64,000 nucleotides of DNA from NCBI GenBank assembly GCA_050084515.1, contig CM114273.1, positions 5,766,001-5,830,000 on the forward strand, given 5' to 3'. Shown in pieces: positions 23,301-35,570 of this stretch. The translations under genes and the position numbers were made by a program. This DNA comes from Blasia pusilla. Lineage: Eukaryota > Marchantiophyta > Marchantiopsida > Blasiales. The notes below the pieces were generated by a model. The model made no database searches, was not told the origin of the DNA, and worked only from the letters and a program-made list of their open reading frames with translations. Numbering within the stretch: position 1 is the stretch's first letter; the number at the start of each line of letters is the position of its first letter.

Positions 23301-26300
23301 GGTCCAGACAGTACCCCTAACAACTGCCTCCTCTCAAAGGTCTGTGAACCCGCCTTGCTCTGACTCTCTGTCACCCCTTCCAGTTTTGATCTTCTCTTGT
23401 CCGGACTTTCCAGGTTACCAGTAACTCTGTCAGTTCTTAATTTAAAGCAGCTGCTGGTCGTAGCTGGAAAAGAAGGTAGAGCATCCTCTATTGACAACTG
23501 CAGAGCTTGTGTCTGAGGAGGAAGCGTCTCCCCATCTCCATGTCCACTTTGCCTCTCAGCACCTGTCACTGTTATTTCCATGTGAACTACTTCTGCAATG
23601 TCCAGATCCTTAATAGTTGCATTGCAATCCAACTGAGATCCAGATACCTACAAAAGTGGCAAAAGCCCCCAGTGAGTCATTTCTACTGTCTCCAAGACAC
23701 ACAAAACGTGGCATCACAAAGACTTAAGAGTACTGGCAACATTTACGATAAGGATTCTCTCAGAACCTGGATACAATAAGAGCATCGAAAAACTGGGCTA
23801 CCTGAGACATCCATATTTACTTATTTTATACATTGCACCTATGTTAAAACACTAAGTAGAATGTCATTAGGGGTGAGTTAATCCAATCACTCCAATGACC
23901 AAAGCGGTTAAAATAGATACCATCACAGAAAGAAAAAGTTCGGAAAGCTCCACTTCAAGATGTTCTACTCCAATATCATTCCATCTTGCAGCACCCTGTA
24001 CATCTGAATATTCCGCCAACCTTGGTGCAAGTAGATGGTTCCCGATGGTTGTAAAATCATAGAACAAATCCATAGATATTCCAGCTATCCTTGCCTTCAT
24101 GCTGTACTCCACTTGTTTTGGGGGATCTGGCAGCACAGACTAGCTCCATTAGATCGGAACAACTGGGAATTTTGGTGTTTACATAACAGGATGACGTGCC
24201 TTGCTCAAGATCTTCGCAAGAATAACCAAAGTTCTTACCTTACATCTAAGCTAACAGTCAGATATCATAAGTGGTTGATATCTGATTGTGTTGTGTCAGA
24301 GCCCACAAATTCAACATTACTCGCCGTTTTTTATCAGATACCCATTATCACAATAACAAACTTTAAGTTCTAAAGAATGTGGATAAGTGTCATCATCCCA
24401 ACCACATTGATAATCCGGGGGTAATTAGTTTGAAGACATCAAGGCTGTAAGTCTTTGCTCCACATGAGTGGGCCCACATCAAGTTACATCCCCATCCAAT
24501 TCCCATCCTTTCAGACCAAGCACCTGCACCTATGCTCAAAAGAGTATATAACACATGAGCAAATATAACACATGCCCCTCTTCTCACCACACTTCATGTC
24601 GACAAACAAGGAACATGCCTTTGGAGGCGATACTCACTCTTCCACATAACCATATTCTAGCCGCACAGATCAGTCAAATTATGTTAGTGAGAAATGACAA
24701 AGAGTAACACACCGGGTGGAACTACTATAGAGCCTGCTGCCAAGGTGGATGCAGCAGTGATGACACTAAAGGCTGAGCGGGTCCAGTTCCAAATGCCACT
24801 GCTGCCAAAGCCTCCCTGGCTGCTTCGTGTGCCATCAAAACACTCAAAAAACTCGTCCACACTGCAAAACTACCAAGCAGTCAGTTTAGACATATGAGGC
24901 ATACATTTTCAATATTCCAAAAATACAGTGTAGCTTACATCAGTTTGCAGAGTTGGTTCATCGTAAATCGACTGTGACAAAATTGAAGAGTGTAAGTAAC
25001 AAACCTTGCAGCCAAGTCCGCCTCTGCAACTGCAACATCCTTTTGGTGACTCTCACTTCCAGCCCAGTGCATCCAGTCTGAGATGAATTGTGTCACTGGT
25101 AAAAGGCTGGTATTTGAGGGATCTGCTTCTGTCACCTTGTCACACATACTTGATCCAGAAGAATTCCCGAACACTTTTTCACCCCTATCTCTATCTGTAC
25201 CTAAGACACTGTAACTCCTAGTTTTGGTCATATCTCCAAGACTGGCCGCATTGTCAATCGAATGATTAAGAATTGGAGCACCTGTAGCAGTGCCACCACC
25301 TGTAGTCCCTACTTGACTGAAAGCCTGAGTCAAACTTAGGAACTGTTGGATCTGGTTTGGTGAGACCTTCAGCTTGACTGGGCTTATCACAAAGTCAGCA
25401 TGAACCTTGGGGACATTGATAGTTCCATCTTTCCAAGGAACGCTTAATTGCATTGATCCTGTAATGCCTCCATCTTCTCCAGCAAGAATAAGTTCAGGCT
25501 GACTTAACAAGCCGTTGTGCAAACTTTCTGCTCCTGCTAGACCTCCTGTTACATTCGGAGACACCTCCACCATATCTGCTACTTCTATTGTTGCACCTTG
25601 GAATTTCACCACCTTCACTAGCATACTTGGCTCTGCTCCATTTGTGACTTTCATGGATTCCATCGACTCCTGAAATGGTGCTTCAACTCCATATTCCAGA
25701 TAAGCCACTCTAGCAATGAGCTTGCAGTGAGAAAATGTCGACTGTTGAGATGGTCTTTGAGAATTCACAGGTTTCGACAAACCCTCGTCGGAAGTCTCTA
25801 TTTGCTCTTCAAATATGATAACCAAATTAGTGACTCTAACCTGCAAGCCTAGAAGTACTCGTTCCACCATCCTGGCAATCATTCTTACACCATCATCAAC
25901 ACCCAAGTATGCACCGCCTGGTCCATTCCCATCCACATCTCTGTCAGGACCTTGTTGGGCATCCACGAATCTCAACTCATCAGATGTAGAAGTAAAACAA
26001 TTTTCAATGTCGCCATTCTCCTTTGCGATGCGGGGGACAACCACCAGCTTCAAATCATCCACTTCAATCTCACATGACTCCGCAGTCAAGACTTTCCACG
26101 GTATTTTCGCCTTGACGTTACCAATTGAGCCCTCCTTGATGGCTACCGCTGCATCTCCAAGCTGAATGTACAAACGAACCCAATATACAACGTCAGAAAT
26201 TAAAATCAATCAGTGAATAAATATCCCTATTCCTTCGTTCATTCCAGGCTAGCGCTCCAGATGCAGCACTCATAAGTGCTCAGAGAATCCACATTAACGA

Positions 26301-26860
26301 CGGTCAGAAGCGGAAAATACTCGGGGAATTCTACCAGTCTTGCAGAGACTCGAGTCATAGGAAACACTCATCCCTGTTACGAGCGCCGAAAATCCTCGGT
26401 CCAAAGGAAACCTTACCGTACTCGTCTACGACAGACAACCAGACTCTGGCAGTTTCAACAGTTCGGAACCAACGGATGGCGCATTTTTCGATAAAATGAA
26501 ACCATCCCAGACTCCCCGACGCTTATTTTGTGGGCTCCTCAGTGGACTCCGCCTCATCGGAATCATGAAAAAGACGATGATCTTTACTGAGGCAGAAGGG
26601 TAAACCTTGGCGTGGTCGCTCATCGGAGAGGATAGCAAGGCAGGGGTTTGAGGCAAGCAAGATGGCGAGACATAGCGAAGTCGAACGCTCACCTGATCAT
26701 TGAGATATTCTGTGTTGAGATGCAAATCCTTCAGTTGAATTGATCCGAACCCTAGCTGCACTTCAAGCTGCTCCAAGTCTAGCTCGCTCCGCAGCATCCG
26801 CCCTAGCAGGCGTTTCATGAAGAACTTGCACACTCGCTTGGTAGCCCATTGGGAAAACAT
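17343..26860 (-). CDS. ATG2: Autophagy-related protein 2 (lipid-transfer protein), 12 exons
   Basis: ATG2 bridges ER and phagophore and moves phospholipid during autophagosome growth. Exons (minus strand): 26860-26693, 26161-25005, 24861-24713, 24126-23921, 23647-21257, 21133-19943, 19508-19396, 19044-18828, 18713-18600, 18423-18316, 18022-17890, 17743-17343. All junctions are GT-AG and phases agree, giving about 2115 residues, somewhat longer than Arabidopsis ATG2 (about 1890, from memory). Exon 1 encodes the Chorein_N start ([20 protein letters not shown], then [20 protein letters not shown]). Exon 3 has [15 protein letters not shown]. Exons 7-8 have [20 protein letters not shown]. Exon 10 has [11 protein letters not shown]. 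Exons 11-12 hold the ATG_C region ([20 protein letters not shown], then [20 protein letters not shown]). The first ATG after an in-frame GTG was taken as start; a short upstream coding exon, as in Arabidopsis, is possible. The protein ends soon after [10 protein letters not shown], without the longer plant tail. Confidence 0.93.
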
Positions 26861-29589
26861 TGTACCCACTCCTGTCTTTCCGTAACGTTAAACTTAGAAC
26901 TGTTCGCTTAATGAGACATCCAGCGCCGAAGTACCTGCCCTGTCGAATTTTGGTATGATTCGATCCACCTAGTTTTCCTTCCCCAAAAGAGATACCGTTT
27001 GTTAATCCGAATGACGCCGAAGTATCGTGTCAGTCTGTCTACCTTCAATCCGATTGCTTCGTCACCTCTCATGCTTTCGATTCTGAATTTCGGTGGCCAC
27101 CTTTTCCCGTTTAGGAAACACGCGTGATACCCACTGGACGGACACGTTCAAGTGCAAAGAGAAGCAATGAAACTAATCTACAGAAATCTCGACATAATTC
27201 AAGTCATCTGTCTACGCAATTCCGCTCCCGGGCTCCAATCCCTCCAACGCACACCGCGCCATCATCGTAAATCCAGATCAGAACGCACGAAAAGCATGTC
27301 GAGAAGAGGTAACCGGAAACTTTACTCGAATTCAAGCGCCTCCCGCCGCACGATGCGGCACGCAAGCGCAGGCAGATGCCAAAGAACAAACGGAATTCCC
27401 AAGAGCACGAATTCAGGGATTTTGTGTATATTCCGCCCGGCTGGCAACTGAGTTTATACAGCCAATCTCGTGGCAGAGGAATATGAAGATTGCTCACCGA
27501 CTCCACACCAACGCTAAGGTGCACGGTGGGAACAGAGCAGAGAAAACATGACCTTCACAACACTCGCGCTGAGGGGAGAACTCGATGGAAACGGAAACAG
27601 CACCCTATCTCTCCCGCCTCCCGGCTCCAATTCACTTGAAGCCACAAGCACTCCTCCTCATCCTCCTCCCCTCTTCCTCCTTCCCTCTTCCTCCCCGGAC
27701 AAAAATGAAAAATAAAGTAAGATACACCAATCTCAGACGCAGTAACGGAAATGCATCGTCGATCCAAGAAGTGAACTCGGCAGCCGGAAATGTCCTCACG
27801 AGCGAAAGAAACAAAATGAGCACAGGGCCGAGTTCCAATCGCCTCATCCACCGCCGCGGAAATCGATATCAATTTCCCGAAAGGGCAAAGGTACCGAAAA
27901 CGACAAACACTCCCGGACTGCGTAGCCCCCACAATCGATGAGAAAAAGCACTAGAGAAGAGTGCACAAGTCCAGTTCCTCCACCTCCAGCACCGGCACCG
28001 GCCCAACCCGTTCCGCTCCTTCCCTCTTCTTCCGTTTCCTGGATTCCCCCCTCACCACCGCAGCTTCCGCCCAAGAGTAATTACCTCTTTCCCTCAATGG
28101 AAACTATGTTAATTGACACCAGACAGCAGAGATTCCTGTGCCTTCAGCACCGGCCTGACCAGTGACATCGTCTCCCCTTCTTCCGCTCCTGAATTATCCC
28201 TTCACCACCGCAACTTCCGCGCGAGAGTAATTACCAACGCCTCGGCTCCTCAATTGAAACAAAGATAATCGACACGGGAAGTCCAGTACCTCCGACATCG
28301 GCCTGACCCGTGCCATCCTCGCCTCGTCTTCCCTTTCCTGAATTCTCCCTTCACCGTTAGAGTCAATTACCAGACGCCTTTTCTCCTGAAGGGAAAGGAA
28401 AAGATGTCAATTGATTGACACAAACGAGCATAAAGTACAGTACCTACGGCACCGGCCTGACCCGTGCCATCCTCTCCCCATCTTCCGCTCGCAAAATTCC
28501 CCTTCACCATCGCAACTTCCGCAGCCGCGCTCGAGCAGCACCTTTTCCCCCACGTGAAAGTGTGCGGAAACAAACCAACGAAAAAAACTTGAGCGATAGT
28601 ATCTACCGCTCCTCCTCCTCCTCCTCCTGCAGGACCGGCCTGACCCGTCGCCTCTCTCCCGAAGCTACCTTCCCCGAATTCCCCTTCACCACCGCATCTT
28701 CTGCTGCGCGCGAGCCCCTTTCGCTTGTTGCCTCAGCAATCCTCAAAGCCCTCGAGTGCTCTCGCATCCGGATCGAGCGGCTCACTTCCGCTCGCGCTTT
28801 CGTCGAGGAAGGAAGGAGCGCTGCGCAACAACAAGAGAGCCACGCGTCGCAATATCATTCCCCGCACCCACCGGATCTCAGGGAGCCTTCATTCCTCGCA
28901 TGCGGCCTTTGTCCTCCTCGCTCCTATCTCCAAGGCACCTCACAATCCGTCCGTCCGTCCGTCCGGCCTCACTTCACTCGACCAGCGTCTACTACACTAC
29001 ACAACAACAGGCCGCTCGCCGCAGGTCAACACGCCAGCTAGCGACCGCTAACAGTCTGAGGACGGACGGACATGCGGCGCACAGTAGCGGTCCCTAGACC
29101 CCCCAACGGCGACTCTGACAAAAGCGTCGGCATCACGGAGGGGCCTCCACGCCTCCATCCGCGTACGAGGACGGCGCCAACCAATCACCGCTCTCGGGTA
29201 TTCCGATTAATCCATGAGGTCACTGCGAGCCGTCGGATGCGAGCAGATACACGACACCTACGTGACCCAGAAAACTGACAGCAACTATCCACCAGAATTA
29301 CGAACAAACAATTACAAATAATTATAATAACTTATTTCTTTTCTGGACATATTAGCTCATTCCGGCTCTAGATAGGGTCGGTGAGATCCGAGATATGCGA
29401 AGGGCATCTCTCTTCCCATGACCATGTATACATCAGATCATGGGTCTCATAAATGCCAGGTGTCCGTATGTTATCCACTTGTTAAATTAACTGTCGTGTG
29501 ACATCCACTTTGGCGACAAGTTTCTACTCTATACTACCCCCCAACAACAACCAGTGATATGGGAGATCCGGGGTTACTAGTAATTTTAG
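26861..29589. promoter_or_regulatory. ATG2 5' flank and probable promoter
   Basis: GC-richer DNA upstream of ATG2, expected to hold its 5' UTR and promoter. No TATA box or start site can be assigned. It contains the degenerate repeats at 27960-28740 and a CCGT microsatellite near 28948-28966. Overlapping reading frames on both strands (up to 208 codons, S/R/P-rich) look like composition artefacts. Confidence 0.5.
27960..28740. repeat. Degenerate tandem repeat upstream of ATG2, five units of about 140 bp
   Basis: Each unit has an ACCGGCCTGACCCGT-like block, then CTTCCGCTCC, then CCCTTCACCACCGCAACTTC, then in most units GAGTAATTACC and a GAAA-rich tail. Copies begin near 27975, 28130, 28280, 28430 and 28625. 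The arrangement is clear by eye but copies are diverged. Confidence 0.7.
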
Positions 29590-29829
29590 TGACTCGAGAG
29601 CTACAGAGGAGTGCCACCTTGTGAGGGCAGTGTGGAGTCATGCTTTTATGCAGCGAGAGTCAAGTGGTGATGTGAGGTCAACCATGTCATCACGCCCATG
29701 AGTTGGACCATTTTTAGTCTGGCATTGGGGTAGACGAGGAGAGATTAAAATTAGATAGCACATGCTCATTTTTCGGATGTGGAGCATGGTGTAGGAAATT
29801 TGAGGTGGCTAAAGCAACCAAACGGAGGT

Positions 29830-31625
29830 TGCGCCTCTCCGAACGAGGTCACGATGGAGACTTGGGAGCCCGTGATAGGTCTCAAGTTGATCGAAGTTTA
29901 TGGGTTTCTGAGAGGGCATGTTAGTTGTTTTGCCTTCATTATGAGAGAGGCAAATGCGTTGAAGGGTCCGGGATATGGATTGAGTTGGCTAGTGATACGC
30001 CGATCTTTCTCGACCCTACATGTATTCGATATAGCCTTGACTCAGAGCAGGATGGACTTGTGGAGTTATCATATGGGGAGTATGCATCCGCCATAGTCAT
30101 GCCGGCGAAGAAGGATACCCTCCTAGGCGGATGTGTGAAGATTTCCTAATAGACGAGGTCGATCAATACGCCATCGCGATTGCCCCCGAGGTGAGATCTT
30201 TGATGCGGTAGGGCATGCAAAGATCTTCGCATTTTTAGATCTGCTATCATCGCCTTCCTAAGGTTGGAGGACAGGAGAAGAAAAGATTAGCTCCTACCAA
30301 TCAGAGTTTCGAGAGTGATGGATAGGATTAGGGTGGCTTGGATTTTGTACGATGTTACATAGATGATATATTATCTTCAGTTCCATGGTTGAGGAGCATG
30401 AGCGACACTTGAGGAGGTGTTTCGCGGGTTACATGGATTGAAGTTACATCCATGCAAGTGCAGATTCTTTCAGAGATCATGCATTAATGTGAGTCAGTCC
30501 GAGCATTTCTTGGATTGGCGAACTTATATCGACGGTATGTCAAGGGTTTTAGTGTGATCGCAAAGTCTTTGACCTTGTTGACGGGACTTGATCAGTTTGG
30601 TTGTGGGGGATGATCGTGAGAGCAGCATTTCAAGAGCTCAAATGAGACCACTTGTTAATTCCAATTACATAATTGGAGCATGTTGGGTCTAGGAGCAAAG
30701 TGCTTCGGAGGGATGACGAGGAGAGGGAGTTTGTTGTGGCTTACGGGAGCCAATCGAACAACATTGCAGAGGCAAAGTACAGAGTTTCTGGCAAAGTGCT
30801 ATTTATTCGCAACCCTTTCACACTTATCAATCATCAACCGTTGAGGTGGTTGATGGAGTCCGAAAAGCTTCATTTTTGGGCTTTAAAATTGAGTTTGAGG
30901 TGGTTCATAGGCCTTGAACCAGGATGCGAATTGAGTCATAACCCATGTCCGAAGTCGAGAGACGCGACACATGGAGCTCGATGGCACGGGAGAGGATGAT
31001 GAGGAGATGGTGCCCGGTTGGCATGCAGGCCTATCTTTGTTGGTTGACTTAATGACTTTGATGAAAGGTTAGTGAGGAAGTGGTGGTCGTGATATTGACA
31101 ACGTGGAGGTTGTGGATGGCATCATATTCAAAATACAGAGAGCCAAGAGGTTAAGGTGGGAGGGGACTCACATTTCGCGGGTAAAGAAGCTAGGTAGTGC
31201 AACATGCTCATGAGGAGTTGGGACTAAACAATTTCCAGGTTCAAAATTCCGGAATGGTATCCGGAAAGTGCGAGCATCCTTCAATGCTCCCAAGCTTGAT
31301 TACATCCTTTGCCGATTATGGATTAAGGTTATCGTGGAGTTTAGACTTTGCAGGACCTTTGCCATTGACGGGGCGTCATCATAACGTGTTGGTCATGGTA
31401 GAGCATTTTCCAAGTGGATAGAGTTGGTGGCACTACGAGAAAAGCGAGCGAGGGAACTTTCTAGATCGTGTGCTTCGGAGATGTTGACTAATCAGGGTAA
31501 GTTCAAGGGAGAGTTTCGGGCCTTGTTGATCAGCTTAAAGATCATCCCGAGGCGGATGGGTTGGCGGAGAGAGTGGCAGATGGTGAAGAGAGGATTGCGC
31601 AAGTATGGCTTGCAGCGGGGATAGT
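29830..31625 (+). pseudogene. pol: Element 2 RT, RNase H and integrase remnants
   Basis: Segments in changing frames: METWEPVIGLKLIEV and RGHVSCFAF (29850-29940), LVELSYGEYASAIVMPAKKD (to about 30117), RHLYRRYVKGF-like connector (30520-30560), VVAYGSQSNNIAEAKY (30737-30783) and HQPLRWLMESEKL of RNase H. Integrase remnants follow: AHEELGL (31200), SLDFAGPLPLTGRHHNVLVM (31345-31405) and GLRKYGLQRG (31590-31620). Confidence 0.75.
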
Positions 31626-31639
31626 TGAGGGAGTGGGTT

Positions 31640-32140
31640 CTTGCGCAATGCGCCATGTCATCTTTCGAATAGATGGGACGGGGTGATAAATTGGTACTCA
31701 GCTTGAGGTTTACCACCATGTTGGTATGTGATGGTTGTTCTCGAGGGTGGCATATGTCATGTCCGACCCCCTCAATAGGAGATAGTTGTCGATTCTTAAA
31801 GCATGATGAGACGGATAGTGCTATGGTGCACACACGTGCGATTACGACACCAGTTGAGTCGTACAATGTGTTGGTGGGGAGTACAATGTTACATCCCCTA
31901 GGATTCATCCTTGACTTATGGGAGGAGACTTTTGCTTATCGGCCAGGATTGACGGCCGGATGAGTCGGGCTACCCGTGTAGTTTTCCGTGACCATGCACA
32001 AAATTAGGGGCCGAGGAGAGTTGTTGGAGGGGAACGCACATGCAGAGGATGTCCCAATAGCGGATAGTCCCAAGGAGAGACAGGCCATGGCGGGTGTCTC
32101 TTCCCATGTTGGCGAGACCTCTTCACCATGGGATCCTTTT
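31640..32140 (+). pseudogene. Element 2 PHD finger joined to post-protease fragment
   Basis: MLVCDGCSRGWHMSC is the central part of the same PHD finger as in elements 1 and 3. About 30 residues later, in the same frame, comes TRAITTPVESYNVLVG and FILDLWEETFAYRPG, which in elements 1 and 3 lies upstream of the methyltransferase. LLEGNAHAEDVPIADSP and SSHVGETS follow. This order is the reverse of an intact element and shows recombination between copies. Confidence 0.65.
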
Positions 32141-33539
32141 CAAAATTTGTTACAGCCTATCTTTTCAATCCCTAATTTTCAATTTTAAAAAATCACTCAT
32201 TTTGATCCATATTTTCAAAATACTACATAGAAATCCCTTGCAACCTAATTTGAAAATTAAAAGAAATTAAAATCACTTTCATCCTTCTTAAGGATTTCAA
32301 TTTTTTTGCTCTTCTTTTATCATCCCTTCTCATTTTCTCCAAAATAACATATAACCTCCCCTTCAAGCCAAGGTTACATGTGGACAAAATCTATGTCTAC
32401 GCGCATGTCCAAGTCTATGAACTTATTTACATCTTATGGAAGGCCTTGTCTATGTGGGCCCCATCCCCCTCCATTTTTATCCCTCTCCCATACGCCTCTA
32501 TATTCAATGCTTACCCGTTGCTTCCTTCTCCCAAATCCACTCCCTTCCCCCATGTTATCCCGCTCGTCCCTGTTCTACCTCCTACCATGAGCAATAAAGA
32601 GTGGGCCCCACCTAGAGCGGTCCATATATGCAAACATGTGTAGACTTTTCCGCCTACATAAACCTTAAGGACAAATTTATCCATTTTTTTCCATGCAACA
32701 ATACTTCAAGCTAAACTTGAAATAAAAATTTTTAGCCATTTTGCCTAAATATTAAAATAATAAAATAAATTTTAAATGGAAAAAAAGACTAAATATAAGG
32801 AAGAATTAAATTTTCATAAGACCTTAAGAAAATTGTATTTAAAAAATAAAATCTAATCTTGTTACTAAAATATCTTTTCTATTAAATTTTTAGTTTAGGA
32901 TAGGATGAAATTAAAGAGAGTTGACAGCGTCACACGTGGCGCTCATTGGGAAATTCTCAATGTGAGCTAATTTCCATAACAATAGTATAAAATGAAATAA
33001 CTAATTTGCAAGCTAAGAGAAAAAAATTTCTTGTAAAATTATTTTTGTTTTAGAATATTCTGCCCATGGAATGGATTGGTTTCTTTTAGAAGGATAATAA
33101 TTATTTTTTGCATAATATGAGAAAAATTAGGAAATAGAAACTTCCCCCAAAAATGGAAATAATTATAGCCTTAAAATCTAGGGTAATGAAGGGTACATGA
33201 AAAAAAAATTATAACACTCTACTATGAAATTACTAAAGTCGAAAAAGAAAAGAGAATGACTATCTATTGCTAGAGATTGCTATGGTTGTTATTTCCATAA
33301 ATCAAACTTTTCATGAGAGATTATGATTAGTATTTGTGATGATGAAATTATAATCCATTTTTTCTCAAAATCTAACTCTAACCATTGAAATCCAATCGAA
33401 TTTTTTTTTACAACTTATAAGTAATTACTTGATAAGTGTGAATCATTTAGACATGTATCACATTTGTCCAAACTATTTACACGGGGAAGCAAACATACAT
33501 CTAACATAGATCATCATTCAAATATTCTACGATTTTGAT
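32141..33539. other. AT-rich segment inside element 2
   Basis: 1.4 kb of AT-rich DNA with no coding signal or recognisable repeat, flanked on both sides by related pre-methyltransferase sequence (32055-32130 and 33553-33620). It may be host DNA between two element fragments, or an insertion. Confidence 0.5.
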
Positions 33540-33963
33540 GAAGCCTGTAGCAAATAGTCCCACGGAGAGACATGCGAGGTGGGTGTCTCTTCCCATGATG
33601 CAGAGTTTTCTTTACCATTGTTGGGTACAAGCGAGGAGATTTCACAAGCTCGTGAGGCAGGCGTGGAGCCGTGCCTGTATCTTGGAGCAGACATAGTCAG
33701 GTGACGGTCGTGCTCTTGGGATGGAGACTTCATATCTTTGGGTACCACAAGTGTTGTGTGGCAGCGTTTGGATTAGGGTACCAGAGTGTTAGATCTCTTC
33801 AGAGGGTCAACACGGCGGATATTTGCAGTATTGCAGTGTTGTAGTGTTGCAAGGATGGTGGCACCAATGGTGCTAGATGTGTATAGGATAGTAGATCATG
33901 TAAGGTACTTATGTGTTTGGTAACTGGAGTTAGGGGGATCCACTTGTTGGCTAGGGGAGCAGT

Positions 33964-34100
33964 TGTGGAGTTTTGATGTATATGTGTGAGTTTGTTTCGT
34001 TTATGGATGGATCGACCCATGTGTTGGGAAGATCGGTATTGGGTGGGGTGTAGATATGACCAGTGATGTGGGTTGTGTAGCGATGTGTATGCGTAGGACA
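33964..34100 (+). repeat. Element 2 block A
   Basis: 137 bp following a G-rich tract (GGCTAGGGGAGCAG, about 33949-33962), ending GACA and joined through GT to TGTC of block B. It is related to the 136-bp A blocks of element 3. Confidence 0.7.
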
Positions 34101-34102
34101 GT

Positions 34103-34490
34103 TGTCACATCTTAGTAGCCGATAGGTAGAGATCTATCGCGGCGACAACATCAAGAGCTAATGGACTATCTTGAGTGTAACTTCATCCCGAGGTGTCGGA
34201 TAGGTCCGTTGTGTTCAAGAACGTCGTTTTGACAACTTTCCTATTTTTACCTTTGACAATTGGGTAACTTGTTGAGCAGATCCTACCCCCCCTGGACCTG
34301 TGCGTGCACGTTACCAGCCCAAGAGTATTACTATTTTTAGGGGAAGAACATTTTGGCTCTTCCCACAACTATATAAGGGAGGAAGATGGCTTTCCCAAGC
34401 CATCTTTCTTATGTTGGGTCGTTGGAGCATCTCTCTTGCTCGTGTGTTAGGTAGGAACTAGGATGTTAACGTCTGGATTCCCTCATAAAG
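34103..34490 (+). repeat. Element 2 block B, 3'-truncated
   Basis: Begins TGTCACATC and matches block B of element 3 until about 34490, then diverges. It has a TATA box (TATATAAG, 34370-34377). About 25 bp on is a palindrome: AAGATGGCTT at 34383-34392 and AAGCCATCTT at 34397-34406. Confidence 0.7.
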
Positions 34491-35039
34491 GAGGGTGGGA
34501 ATTTGTTGTTGTCATACTTCTCTATACCTTATCCTATAAAATATTGCTATTAAATGTTGTTGAAAAATTTGGTACTATATTACTACTTTATCTTATCTAC
34601 TTATTTGTGGGTTCGATGACAAGGGGAAAACCCAAACCAAAAGATCATGAGCACTCTCCACTGTTTAGACATTCAGCCAATTCTCCTTTTCTTCTCCATA
34701 TCCTCAACCAAAAAAGATCAATAGCACTCTCTAGTGATTAAACATTTGAGCAATCCTCCTTATCTTTCTCTTCATTTATGGGTCCATTTTGAGAACCTAA
34801 ACATCCAAAAACAAGTTGCACATAAGTCGTTCCATCTAAACTATTATTTGAGGAGCATTTCTCAAATGTCAACAGATTGAAAATTCATTACGTGTTTTTT
34901 TTATTAAGGAATGTGATATCTATGTCTATAATATAAATAGGTTTTTATTATTACTCTCAAAAATGAAGGAGTGTATATAATACATATTCACAATTACATT
35001 AAATTGTAGGGACCGTGCATTCGAAGGTTCCTCGCATGT

Positions 35040-35570
35040 CCTCACTAGTGACCAAAATTGACGGTTTCATGCGGAACAACAAACGAAAATCATGAAAACT
35101 CTTTCCTCGTCACTTATCATTCTCTTTCTAGAGCCCTAAAAGAACACTCTAATTTACTAATCCAACCACCAAAAATGATGCTTTTGAGTGGAACACCGAA
35201 AGTATAAAAACTGGACTTATTCCTCTCATTCTCGACACCTAAAAATTCCACTTTTTTTTCAGTCGTCCCAAGACCAAAACTGACGGTTTTGTATAGAGCG
35301 GAAAAAGAGAAGAATTCCTTCTTCATCTTTCTCGACCCTAAAGAAACCACTCCAATTCAGTCGTGCCTCGTCCAAAACTGACAGTTTTGCGGTGAACTGC
35401 CGAAGGAGAAAATTCGTTCGTCTTTCTCTCTCTTTCTCGGCCCCTAAAAAGAACACTTCGATTCGTTCGGTCGTCCCACGACCAAAACTGACGTTTTGTT
35501 CGGAGCGGCACAAGACGGAAAACCGACTTTTTCCTGTCCATGTTTCTTTCTTGACTCTATAAAGGAGAAC
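35040..35570. repeat. Tandem array, about five units of 100-118 bp
   Basis: The block GACCAAAACTGACGGTTTT recurs, with variation, near 35047, 35166, 35270, 35370 and 35480. Each copy is followed by a GGAAC/GGAGC element, a TCTTTCTC tract and CCCTAAAA. The last two or three copies are the closest. Confidence 0.7.

Larger units (their letters stand above)
29590..34490 (+). mobile_element. Element 2: scrambled gypsy relative lacking the methyltransferase
   Basis: Reading left to right: a pre-methyltransferase fragment (29592-29690), then directly the RT start (29830), RNase H, integrase remnants, PHD finger (31710-31780), a post-protease/pre-methyltransferase fragment (31820-32140), AT-rich DNA (32141-33530), pre-methyltransferase sequence again (33540-33825), polypurine tract, block A and block B. 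The 5' repeat is missing. Compared with element 3, everything from just before motif I to just before RT is deleted. Sequence is closer to element 3 than to element 1 in blocks A and B. All frames are broken. Confidence 0.75.

Noticed and set aside
26861-26869. Starting ATG2 at 26869
   Set aside because: The codon there is GTG. The first ATG is at 26860 and gives the conserved MFSQWA start.
29475-29510. A possible left end of element 2 with TGTCGTGTGACATCC
   Set aside because: It resembles the A/B junction only weakly and the following bases do not match block B.
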